NCBI GenBank assembly: GCA_015499995.1
Contig: JADNRV010000492.1
Span: forward strand, 1-30,137
DNA from: Flammula alnicola
Lineage: Eukaryota; Basidiomycota; Agaricomycetes; Agaricales; Strophariaceae
DNA: 30,137 bases
Direction: 5' to 3'
Part shown: in pieces, positions 13,552-23,926 of the stretch
Layout of the letters: the number at the start of each line of letters is the position of its first letter
Position numbering within the stretch: position 1 is the stretch's first letter
Made by a program: the position numbers and the translations under genes
The notes under the pieces: model-generated
The model's database searches: none
What the model was told of the DNA's origin: nothing
What the model saw: the letters and a program-made list of their open reading frames with translations, nothing else

Positions 13552-13710
13552 GGTGGGATATAGTAGAGATGGTATTGAAGTGAAAGATGTTTAAGAACAA
13601 AGGAGGCCACTGTAATCTCTTCATCAATCATTATTACGCCTGATCGGGTCGTCACACAACAACTGCCAACTGCCGATGGCGACCACCACCACCACAGCCT
13701 TTCTAAAATT

Positions 13711-14793
13711 CTACAGCACTGAACCCGAGTCCATCGGTCCCAACGATTCAGAATAATCATCCGCCATGTAAATTGACTGAGCCCACCGCCGTGTTCGTTC
13801 ACTCTGAAAGAGAATCAGATCCACGTCACGGAAGAAAGCCAATGGAGACACATACTCGACGGTCGTCGTCCATGTCTTCTGATAGGAACTTTTCAAACGC
13901 CTCGATGGCATTTCGTCGTTCGCCGTTGCGACCCTCTTCCCTACCTTCCTTTACGCCCTCCTTTCTACCCTTCTTCAAGCCTTCCTTCAAACCAGACTTC
14001 CGCCCATCATCATACCCCTTCTCGTACCCCTCGTCATATCCATCTTCCCGCCCATCCTCGTAGCACCTATCGACGACTCCTTGTATCTGAACCTCCCGGT
14101 TCCGCATTTGTATCTGCAATTCATGAAGTGCCAATTGGTATTGTCGCACGGATTCATGTGCCTTTGCCTCAGAATTCTGCAGATCCTCCATTTCTCGTCG
14201 AATGTCATGCATATCGTCTTGCAGCCGCCTTGTTTCTCTCTGAGATGCCTCCAATTGAATCTGATAGTTCCTCGAATCTCTTTCGAGGCGCATCGACTCA
14301 ATCTCCATCCTCTCGTTTTCGGCTTCAGCAGCTTTCGCCCTCGCGAGGGCCTCGCTTTCTTGGCGCTCTGCAAAGCTAGCTCGTGCCGTCGCGTCATCCG
14401 CTCTTCGCATTTCGTATTCTAGACGATCACCCGAAGAGCGAAGAAGAGCCTTCAAGTGGTTCGCCTGCCGCTCCTCTTCAGCTATTGCGATAGCAGCAAC
14501 AAGCGGTGACCGATGCTCGCGCCGCCTGCCGGGGGAACGCGACGGACGCCTGCGGTCCCTCCTCAAGTCCTCCGCGGACTCTGATGATAAGAGGGTGGGA
14601 TCATTGAGTATTCGGAGTAACGGCGAAGGAGAATAAGTCGCCTCGCGCATTTGCGCCATTAAATCATCACTAAACATGAACCATGAGGTGAGTTATGACT
14701 ATCGTAAAATTCTTCAGACAATGCTGACCCTGACGAGAGGAAGTCTGTCGCTTCATATTCGATCGGTGGGAGTGGTTTATCCTCGACAGGCAT
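13711..14793 (-). CDS. coiled-coil protein with a GX3 repeat tract
   Basis: Three exons (14729-14793, 13856-14669, 13711-13803) give 323 residues starting MPVEDKPLPPIEYE. A start inside the second exon (14677) is possible without splicing, but the intron 14670-14728 with its AAC-type branch joins an upstream ATG in phase. After an Arg/Ser-rich segment (RRRPSRSPGRRREHRSP) comes about 130 residues of charged heptad-like coiled coil. At about residues 224-274 eleven consecutive four-residue steps begin with Gly (GRED GYDE GYEK GYDD GRKS and onward). This resembles the deca-GX3 motif of Yae1/Lto1, the adaptor pair that delivers the ribosome-recycling ATPase Rli1 to the iron-sulfur machinery, but those proteins are shorter and lack the long coiled coil. 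Function unknown; calling it Yae1 would go too far. Confidence 0.75.
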
Positions 14794-17248
14794 TGCAGTT
14801 AGAATCGGCTTTGAATGTTCTCTCTGGAGTGCAGTTGCACTAGAACGTTAGAGTGAAGAAGTCGATATAATGTGTCTTCCTTGAAGTTGCCAATACGGGG
14901 CGTGCCTCCCCTTTTATCTACGGCTTGGCGATGATACCTGCACGCCACTGATACGGGTATCTTGCAAGAGGGTTACAAATTGTCGAGCTGCAAGACACAG
15001 CCGTGCCTCGCAGCAGCTGCACAGATCAGAAAGTGCTCTGCAGCGCACTGTCTGCATGTCAACGTCCACGACTCCGCCTCATGTCCCTACTACTCACGTG
15101 CAATACCCGCAGCATCATGGCTCCATTGTGCTGAAATGTTCACGAGTGGCAGTGACCAGTAGTGACCTTCTTTGGACGTCTTCGGTCTTCCTGGTGTAGA
15201 GGTTAAGCCAGTACTATATTTGATGCCAGTCAGACGTATCCTGGCCATCCTGGACAGGTATCGTCTATGCATGGACGTGTGAGTAATTATATAAGTCCGG
15301 CGAATGACACAAAAACTCAAAAATTCTCCTCTCTTTCCATTCTTACCATGTAGGGTGAACGTAACGTCATCGTCAAGGCTCGTTCTAAGCTCGCAGATCT
15401 GGGGTGTCATTGACGACTTTGATGTAACGGATTCCCCTTTATCTCCGAGTCCGTTTCGCCATAGCTAACGCGCTTCCAATTCGAGAACGACTGTTCCCTA
15501 CTTCAAACCGCGTTCACTCTAGAAACCCTCGACTCAGTCTCTTTAACAGACCAGACCGACGCAGTGTTACACCTATTTCAACGGCAGAGTAATCTCAAAT
15601 TCACCTAATTGGCAGCACAGTTTCCAAGTGGAAGCACAATTAGCGCCCTAAGAATTGGCGCTGAATTGTCGGATCATTATTACAAATCGATTCCCACCTG
15701 CAAATCACTGTGATTCCGTGGACGAACGATATCACGATGCATTTGCGATGCATATCTTTGTACTTTTTCTATTGGTGGCTACGAGCAGCATGCGATGCGG
15801 TCGGTACTTTTTCGCTAGACCTTGGTTGTTGAATTGGAAACGCAGTATGCACCTCCAAAATTAGGGTTTAAGGTTTCTCTCGTTTGTCTTACTTACTGGC
15901 TTTTCCCCAGATTTAAATGCAGTACTGCGGCTCTCAGCAGACTATCATCGTATCTAAGGCATGAAGCCATCAATCCTACCTGATCGTAGGCTTATGCAAG
16001 GCTCCTCAGTCACTGCGAGGGTTTTCAGGCCTTGCGGAATTACATGCCTCGTACCTGTACAATTAACCTTCCTTTGGGCACTTTACTCGAAGTTCGGCTC
16101 CTCGCTTAGGGTGTCCTGACTCTGAGAGTTCCTTGACACAAAGGCAGGTACTGTCACAATCACAAGCCAGTTCGCTACCTTCAATAGAACCAGTGGGGCC
16201 AGTAGCTTGAATGTCCTGCCAAGAATTAAACTTTCGCTTTTGTCTTCTCCGGAGACCCTACTTCCGTTACTCCACCAGATCTCTTCTGCGTCCGAAATCC
16301 CCGTGGAGGCCTGTGGGGTAGGATCATTACCTCCGTTCGGCAATGACATTGCATGCATAGGTATAAATTTGGTTTTGTTCAACGAGATCCGACAAAACAT
16401 TGTCGAAATCACAGGAGAGCGACGTTACTGACAAGGACTGTCAGGCGATTGCTGTTCCGTCTCTGCTGGTAGGAGAGGTCGTCGACCATGTGCGTGTTGC
16501 TCTCGGCTGATTGCGTTTTCAATAAGTGGACCTCGTGGTCCCAATTGCGGGGTAAGTTGCCTTTCCATCGGCACAGTCTTCCGTAACTGACAAATCACTT
16601 TTCCCCCTTGCTTGATGAAAGTTTCTTACGGATGGTTGCCAACTTCCGTGAGTGTCCTCTATTTGGGGCAACAGTTGAAAATGATGTTCTATAAATAGAT
16701 TTATCCCGCCGAGTTTCTTTGCGCTGATCATGAAAGAAGGGCTATTGGCGTTTAAGTAACCTCACCACGGAAAAAAGCTGCTCTGAACCTTTCGTATATC
16801 CTCCATCTGTGGGCGTGAAATGCGAGGGTGGTGGGAGCCTAGTAAGCTTTCTGGGGCACCACTCAAGGCCATCCCGGCTGAAATCATTTGTTCCCTGTCA
16901 TGGGAATAGTCACGAGGCGTGAGGATCTTTCGCACTCACTGCCATGCGTATTTCTATCACGATGCTTTACACAGATTCAGGAATAGGTCGAAATAATGAT
17001 GCTTTACGTCTTCTGGTCATCTCGCCAAATTTGTTTTGGCAAGCATGAGATCTGGGCTACTTCTCACAGAGGCGAAGCCTCGGGTCCCTGTGAACGGTCG
17101 CTTTGAGCGAGAATAATAGCCCACGAGACATGATACACTGGCTCATGATTTTCAGCGCTTCTGTTTAAAATGCAAGCTCTTTGGACGATGAAAAGTTGTG
17201 TTCCTTCGACATCCTCGAGAAAGTACAGGTGTGATTGCCCAGTAACCA
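14794..17248. other. 2.4-kb gene-poor interval
   Basis: No gene can be supported here. A TATA-like TATATAAG near 15290 precedes a pyrimidine tract and an ATG at 15348 that is followed at once by TAG; from 15355 a 37-codon open frame runs to a TAA at 15466-15468 with mildly coding-like composition. On the minus strand 16083-16412 stays open for 109 codons with a hydrophobic C-terminal half but no family resemblance. I found no terminal inverted repeats, tRNA boxes or transposase motifs by eye. The right-hand end should contain the lipase promoter. Confidence 0.55.
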
Positions 17249-18642
17249 ATGCATCTCTTCCCACTTTCCGCTGTCCTCGTCGCCTTTACTGCTCAGGCAG
17301 TATACGCGGCCCCGACGATTCTACAAGAACGCAGTGTGACTGCGTTGTCGGCGTCGGACTTGGCCAGTCTTGCGCCTTTTACTCAGTTTGCTCGGGCGGC
17401 CTATTGTCCGACTAGTGGCTTGAAGACCTGGTCCTGTGGCCGTATGTTACTTCTTAATTATCAGGAAAGTAGGATATTTATTTCACACCCAATCCAGAGG
17501 CTTGCGCTGCCAATTCGGACTTCCAGCCAACTGTAGTTGGAGGAGACGGGAATGCTGTACAAATATGTGAGTAAGCTAACAATGTAACCACTTTTTCAAA
17601 TGACTAATAAGCTGGACGATCGCAGACTTTGTCGGCTTCTCACCATCTCAAAACAGCATTATTGTGGCGCACGAGGGAACTGATCCCACACAATTGTGAA
17701 GTCAAATATTTGCCCGTTTTTGTTCGATACTAATGACCGACCCTACTCCTACTATAGCCTCTCAGATTTGACAGATATCAACATCCCTCTTGGAAATTTG
17801 GACTCGACTCTTTTCCCAGGCGTATCCTCATCCGTCCAGGTACACGAAGGCTTCCGGGACGAGCATGCGCAGACTGCTAGCATAATCTTGACGGAAGTTA
17901 AAAGGTTGCTGTCGGTCCAGAACACCAATAGTGTCACACTCGTATGTTCGATGGTCTTTCTTCTCTCCTTCGCTACTCGTTTGACCACATAATCTCTTCT
18001 GATAGATTGGCCATTCTCTTGGAGGCGCTTTAGCAGAGCTCGACTCTCTGTTTTTGACTTTGAATCTCCCATCGACTACCTCCATCAAGGCTGTCACCTA
18101 TGGTACTCCTCGTGTCGGCAATCCCGCATTTGCAGCGTTGTTTGATTCCAAGGTAATCATATACTCATATCAGCAGTGTCCCTGCCATTCGCATACTCAT
18201 TGTGTCCATAATGCCAGGTTGCGAACTTCAGACGTATTAACAACGAATTGGGTAATTTATATAAAATGAGCCGGACATCTCTGAAATACATAAATAATCT
18301 TCTTTTCTATAGACATCATCCCCATTGTTCCCGGTCGATTCCTAGGCTTCTCTCACCCCCACGGCGAGGTCCACATACTTTCACCTGGGAATGCAGTCTC
18401 TTGTCCTGGTTAGTTTTTTAAGAGGTCATATAGAAAGGGTCGCTAATAATACCGTATGCAGGAGATGACGATGCCACAGATGCTCAATGCCAGATCCAGT
18501 CTGTCCCCAATATTTTTGTGGGAGATATCCTCAATCATGTAAGAATCTTTTATTCCCAGGGATAGAATCACATTGCTCAGATGGTGTATTATAGCTCGGG
18601 CCATACGAAGGAATTAGCATTGGCACGATCTTCTGCACGTAA
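17249..18642 (+). CDS. secreted class 3 (alpha/beta hydrolase) lipase
   Basis: Nine exons: 17249-17441, 17498-17566, 17626-17695, 17758-17941, 18006-18152, 18218-18251, 18313-18408, 18462-18538, 18595-18642, giving 305 residues. A signal peptide is clear (MHLFPLSAVLVAFTAQ, likely cut after AVYA near residue 20), so the enzyme is exported. The nucleophile elbow GHSLGG is at 174-179 with Ser176; Asp233 in DIIPIVPG and His290 in LNHLGPY complete the triad by position in the family of Rhizomucor/Thermomyces lipases and feruloyl esterases. Other hallmarks are VAHEGTDPTQF, TYGTPRVGNPAFA and FSHPHGEVHI. It hydrolyses ester bonds of acylglycerols or plant-wall esters; the exact substrate cannot be told. 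For the last exon I chose the acceptor at 18594, which preserves the conserved HLGPY; an earlier AG would give an unrelated tail. Confidence 0.93.
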
Positions 18643-18841
18643 AACTAGGAGCATCAGATGTGGGTCCATGTTGGTGTCTGTGCCTGAAGTAGTAGCGCCC
18701 ACACTCTTCAAACTCCGATTGCTCATGTCATGAAATTCACGTAACAGAAGTTGTAACAACTTGTACATACAGTACTTATAACAGTATCATCACGCTCAAA
18801 GATTTTAAGTTCTGCTCTTCTGTATTTCTGAAATCGCAAAT

Positions 18842-20512
18842 ATGGATTCCGGGGGGCTGCCCGCAGTTCACCAAACGGAGACTACTCCCCTTTCAGTCGA
18901 TATCTCTAAAGTCGAGGCAAGCGACAGCGTGCAAAGTTACATTTCGACCAGTTGCTCTTCCAAGCGCATTAGGATATCCCCCAGCACCAATTCTGTAGAT
19001 TTTGGAAGATCGCCCGGTACTACTATTTCCGACACACTACCAACTGTACATTATCCTCAAGTGCGAGGAGATGCTGTGGCTTGGTCCCAGGCATTATTTT
19101 CCTTGCATGCCTTATGGCATCTTCCCATAGTAGCTGGTCGTAATACAGCACGGTTGGAACGCTCTTGGCCCAGGTTAATGGCGAAGGGTGCCATCCTTTT
19201 CTACTGTTTCTTGAGCTGTGTCGTTGCGACTACTCGGCTCGTCACCGTCCTTCATCCTATACCACCCGGAGAAACGAGTGAGTCTCTATCCAACGGTGAG
19301 TTCTGGTGAGTTCGAAGTCTACTATTATGCATATATTTTAACTTTTTTCAAGGTAACGCAAACACCAGAACGATGGAACAGTATTTAACGAGATCGTTGA
19401 CGACGCCTATCAAACTCGAACCCTTCGTAATCTCCAACAAAAAACCTGACTCAATTGTGACTATATGCGCATGGCTGCCTGACGCAGAGCTTCCCTTCCT
19501 CGAAAAATGGATTGGCAACTGGCATGGTATGGTGTACAATTACAATTAGATTCATTATATCTGATATCGAGCCTCTATCTCATGCTTAGGCTCCGTGTCA
19601 CTTCTAGTTACCACAGCTGCTATGCCTGGGTCTTCATCACACGGAAAACTACTGAGGACGATACGGAAACTTGTTTCTCAAGCAACGATGTCTGGTCTAT
19701 CCATCCACATCATTCACGTCGGAGAAAACCAGGCAGGGTCGCCAAATCTGTATCTCAATCTGGCGAGGCTGTTTGCATTAACAGAGTGGACTTTATTATT
19801 TCCGAGCGATCTTAGCAAACCTATATCACCCAAGATATATGAGAGTATGGTCTCCATGAAATGGGAGACAAAAAGAGGAACCCATTTTCTCGCATCCGGC
19901 TCAGATTCATATCCCTTCCCGACGCTCTCTCCGCTCTTGTTACCCACGAAACAAGATTTCTGGTGCACTGAGAGGATCTTTATAGGAGTTTCTCGCGTGT
20001 CTGACTGGAATGAATGCCTTTGGCAAGTATCTCTGGAGACGGTCGGAAAAATCCATATTGTGGATGTGCCCATCAAAGACGTGCCAGTGGAGGAAAATGC
20101 TGGTGCAGAAGTTGGTTTCATCGGTCGAATTTTGGAATCGAGCTAACATGTTGACAGGGAATAGCAGGCCGGCGCCTGAGTGCCAGGTTTCGTGCGGAGA
20201 TGTGCGACACCTTTCTCAAGCAGATGACCGTCGTGCATCCTCGCGGAAGATATAGGGAAATTGCGCTCGACTGGGTGAAGAGCTTCTGTTCCAAGGTAAG
20301 ACTTTGCTTCTTCGGAGTCGTTCATTCGACAACCCCAAGCAGACAGTCACTAGGAAATTGAGCCGATGATGCTCAAGCAATCAACATCAGGCGTCGACTC
20401 CCATCAGCCGAGCCTCCATTTCTTCTTCGTCCATTGTACTTTCTCCGTCAGGTTCAGTCTGGAATGCCGCCCATACACTATCTCCCTCCGGACCATCTAC
20501 CACCACCTCTAA
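18842..20512 (+). CDS. putative type II membrane glycosyltransferase (LARGE/GT49-like)
   Basis: Exons 18842-19295, 19353-19526, 19590-20114, 20168-20295 and probably 20354-20512 give about 479 residues. A single membrane segment (about 116-137, GAILFYCFLSCVVATTRLV) follows a cytosolic Ser-rich tail, the layout of Golgi glycosyltransferases. The lumenal part contains TICAWLPDAELPFLEKW, GSVSLLVTTAAM and LYLNLARLFALTEWTLLFPSD, which recall the LARGE/GT49 pattern in which a loss-of-position check is followed by a list of residues read along N-L-A-R; the assignment is from memory and moderate. The 3' end is uncertain. If the last intron (20296-20353, good GTAAGA donor) is spliced, the CDS runs to TAA at 20512 and overlaps the ATRIP gene on the other strand by 126 bp. 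If it is retained, a TGA at 20359-20361 ends the protein at 449 residues, just short of that gene. Confidence 0.65.
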
Positions 20513-23500
20513 TATTTCCCTAGCAATCTCTACGAATCGTTTTAGGTCGAGGGAGAGAAATTTTGCCACAGAAACATACCAGCTAGATATTCCAACTCGT
20601 GACGCCTTTCTATCTCCATCCAGCTAGGGGGTTCGCAGTAACTTAACCTCCCGAAAGTAACCACGAATATGTGGCTGATGCCGCTGAATGGTCGGTGAGG
20701 AGCGTGCTGAAGTTTGTGTCGTAGATTGAGGTTCGGCTCTGTTCCGAAAATGAGGTGATAGAGCAAGAAAGTCGTTTGATTGAGTGCTTGAACGAGGCTT
20801 CAGAGGAATTAGCTCAATTTGTTCGAGAGATGAAACAATCTATGACTCACGACAAGGTGGTCTCAGCTGAGGAAGAAAGTGAGCCGTCGTCTTCCCATAA
20901 AGGCGTAGTGAGGTGAGAAATGTGTAATACCAATGAAGGGATCAAGGCATATGAGGCCCCGAGAATATTGTGGGAATCAGAATGGGATATAGAGAGTTGC
21001 GCAAAGTAAATTAGGATATAGATCTTTACATTCTAGAAATGCAAAACTTAAGATATTATTCTCTGGGAATGAAGAAGCTAATCACCTCTGCTGGTGGCCT
21101 GTTAGTATCAATAAGATGAGAGCACAAACGCTCAATAAGAGAATCTTTCAGCGATCCATCTGCACCAAAATCTACGCCAGCGCTTGGAACATTCAGCAGA
21201 GTTTTGTATAGATCATGGTCTGCAGAGAAATAAAATAAAAACATGGTCGCTGAAGGAGAAAAGCGACGTACGGGTCGATAATAGCACGAGGAGCCTGGAT
21301 GACCTTTCTAAAAGCCACGTAGGCTGAGAAACATGTAATAGAACCATCAGAACTTCGCGATTGTGAGCAATGGGCTCTATCCTAAAAGACATACTTCAAT
21401 AGAGAATACAACTCGTATGGAAATATAACTCACCTCTCCATCGATTCCTTGCGTATATAAAAACAGAGTGATTCGAGAAGGGACAAAGTGTCTGCTGCAA
21501 AATCATCTCGTTGTGGGTGGGCCGTGGTTGGATCTAAGTGCTTTAGGATAAGTTTGCAGACAATGTCGATGATTGTGAGTTCTTCGTCTTGCACAGAAAT
21601 CTGACAAGAGAGGAGGGTCGTTTGGAAATTAGGCAATGATAATACGAGCTTCGTCAAAAGATTGAGCAGAACGGCCAGAGATAGGAGCTTGATATAACAT
21701 TAATTTGTTGGTCGTCATTTCAGGTATATGAAAAATTACCTGTTGGGTCTCACTGAGCACTGCCAAAAGGGAGAGCAACGACGTTGATACGACAAGAAGT
21801 GAAGCTTCGTAGTCATCGGATTTTGCTGAATTTGAGATAACTTCAAGAATCCTTGCGCAGGAAGTCGAGTAATTATGGTTAGAATCAACAAAGTGGGATG
21901 AACTTATAAGTTGCTGGAATGCGATCTGTCCCGTTGAGGTATGCGAATGAGTCAAAATGATACGACAAAGCTGATGAAAACTGGTTTAGTTTACCAAAAA
22001 GTAAGGATGAAAGTCTGCATACCTCTGCTTTCCGGTTGATCGGCTCAAATGGCTCGAGTTCTTCGGCCTCAAGGTCCTCGTCACACTCGCCAGGGAGCAT
22101 ATCCACGTCTTGGTCATTCGTTTGTGATTGCCCAGAAATAAATGGACCGCTAGATATAGGCAAAGTGAAAATCTCTTGCTGTTGAGCATGTCTTGCGACA
22201 GGTTGGGACTGAAATTGAGGACCTTGTGACACTTGAGAAAGGGGGCGGAAAGCATTTGACGTTTCTGGATCGAAGATAGCAGAGTCTTGTACTACTTTCC
22301 CTTTTCCTTTGTCTAATTGCTTGGAGGGCGACCTTAGAGGGGTAGATGTTTCGAAAGCATTCTCAAATCCAGGAAGCATGCCAGCCCGAGGTTTTTCAGG
22401 AGTTTTACGAGTCTTTTTACTCGGAGATGCCTTGAAAACAGGTGGTAGGCGAGATGGTCGCACAGGAGTTTCTTCGACAGCTCTTCGAGAGCTCATGGCT
22501 TCAGAGGTGCTTCCATTCCAGCCAGCCATTGCAGCAGGAACCGCAAGAGGAGTTGAAGGATATTCTCGCATTGTTTTCTTGGCGCGGACAGAAGCCGGCG
22601 GTTTTCGAACAGAGGACTCTAGCTCTTGTTGCTATTTGCGACAAGAGGAAAATCAATAAAATAAGTGGACTTATAAAATAAGGGAGCTTATCTGTACCCT
22701 AAAGATGTACTGCGTTCGCAACCGTTCCACTTCATCCTTCAGTTCCTTCTGCATTTGAACCTGTTTTGCATCCACCTTTTCTTTCTCGGCTTTCAATTGA
22801 GAGATCTGGACTGTATGATTTTGAGAAGCCTACAGATATTGTTTAGAACTTGGCGCAGAAGATCAGACAATGCTACGGACCTTCTCTATGGACTTCCTCA
22901 AGATGCTGACCTCGCCTTCTTTGGCTAGCTTCATGTCAAGTGCGTCCTTCAGTGCGGACTGCATCTTGGAGTTTTCTTCACGCAACTGAATAGTCTCACA
23001 TGATTTTTGAAGTCTTCATGTAATAGAGTCTGATGCCAACCTCGTTCAATTTCTTTTGTAATTCCGCCATTTGGGCTTGAAGTTCGACTCCATTCTGCGC
23101 ATTCGTATTTTTGGAGCTCGAGTGACGCTCTTGATGCTGTGCATGTATATTCTGGAAAGGTTGCCTCTGTCGAGTATGAGCGGGAAATTGCTGACGAGAG
23201 CCAGGAAGGGGAAATCCCGATGGCTGAGCGTGATGGGAACTGGCTTGGCCGACGTAATTAGAGGAGTGCCCGGAGTGGGCAGATTGCTCTTTTCTCTTTT
23301 CTTGAGGGGAAATCTTGACATTGAGCTATTCATGGAATTCATTTGATTGCTAACTCCGTATGAACCATCGCCTTGCAGGGAGATTTCTGGCAAATAATCA
23401 TCAGCCTCTCGAGAAATCGAGCCTGAACCAAGTCCTGGTGTCCATCCATGGCTTGTTTTAAGGCGTTTGTTGACAGGTTCGCTTGAGAGAGTGGCCGAAG

Positions 23501-23609
23501 CAGACAAGGAGGTTTCCTGGAAATATTTCTTCTCCGACTGATCAAGAACGGCCAAAGTTTGATCATCCAAAATGATGTCGTCGAAGCCATAGTCATCCGA
23601 GTCGTCCAT
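20387..23609 (-). CDS. ATRIP/Rad26-like DNA damage checkpoint protein
   Basis: Eleven or twelve exons; in gene order the segments are 23355-23609, 23041-23313, 22881-22994, 22698-22829, 22023-22631, 21740-21970, 21434-21687, 21272-21381, 21086-21219, 20851-21032, 20580-20797, 20387-20529, giving about 884 residues. The acidic N-terminus (DDYGFDDIILDDQTL) is followed by a coiled coil (QAQMAELQKKLNE onward, about 50-170 residues), a Ser/Pro-rich linker, and a helical-repeat C-terminus ending LRHKLQHAPHRPF, FVVTFGRLSYCEPP, VVVDGPEGDSVW. This architecture fits ATRIP (Rad26 in fission yeast, Ddc2 in budding yeast), which recruits the ATR/Mec1/Rad3 kinase to RPA-coated single-stranded DNA. The first junction is doubtful: it needs either a 41-bp intron (23314-23354) or one more base in the GGGG run at 23306-23309, the latter giving about 898 residues. 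It shares a 317-bp divergent promoter with UPF2. Confidence 0.75.
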
Positions 23610-23926
23610 CGTAGTTTTCTGAGAGTGGTTTATAACCTGTGAGGCTACTATAACACCTTCAGGTGCATCATATATGAGTCGACGAGAGCCAAACGAGAGC
23701 GCGATTCAGTGTGCAGAAAATAAACAAGTGTTGAGCTTCACTTGGGCGAGTACTCGAGTACGTATAGGCTTACATAATACACACTGTTCCTTTTAAATGA
23801 GCAATGACTTCAAGCCGAGGAATCCTTGCTTGTAACCTGCATCACGAACACCTAAGCTATTGGAATAGGCCTCCGTTCTCGCCCTCATAGAACGTTTGAA
23901 CTCCTGTTTTGCATATACAGGAAACC
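23610..23926. promoter_or_regulatory. divergent promoter between ATRIP-like gene and UPF2
   Basis: A 317-bp spacer between two start codons pointing away from each other. Near its middle is the exact 12-bp palindrome GTACTCGAGTAC at 23750-23761, identical to the one upstream of polyubiquitin at 400-411. Being symmetrical and central it could serve both directions. No TATA box is obvious on either side. Confidence 0.55.

Noticed and set aside
13773..14063. Plus-strand frame with a regular Pro/Ser repeat ending (SYPSSYPSSRPSS)
   Set aside because: It is the antisense of the GX3 repeat tract of the minus-strand coiled-coil gene, so the periodicity is inherited.
16083..16412. 109-codon minus-strand frame with a hydrophobic segment
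   Set aside because: No recognisable motif, no partner exons, and a similar-length open frame exists on the opposite strand; consistent with chance.
14794..17248. Transposon or tRNA gene hiding in the gene-poor interval
   Set aside because: No terminal inverted repeats, target duplications, transposase or polymerase motifs, or tRNA A/B-box pairs were seen by eye; a covariance or repeat search would be decisive.
18581..18720. Alternative last lipase exon using the AG at 18579-18580
   Set aside because: It gives a basic tail unlike lipases, whereas the acceptor at 18594 yields the conserved HLGPY and a short Cys-containing end.
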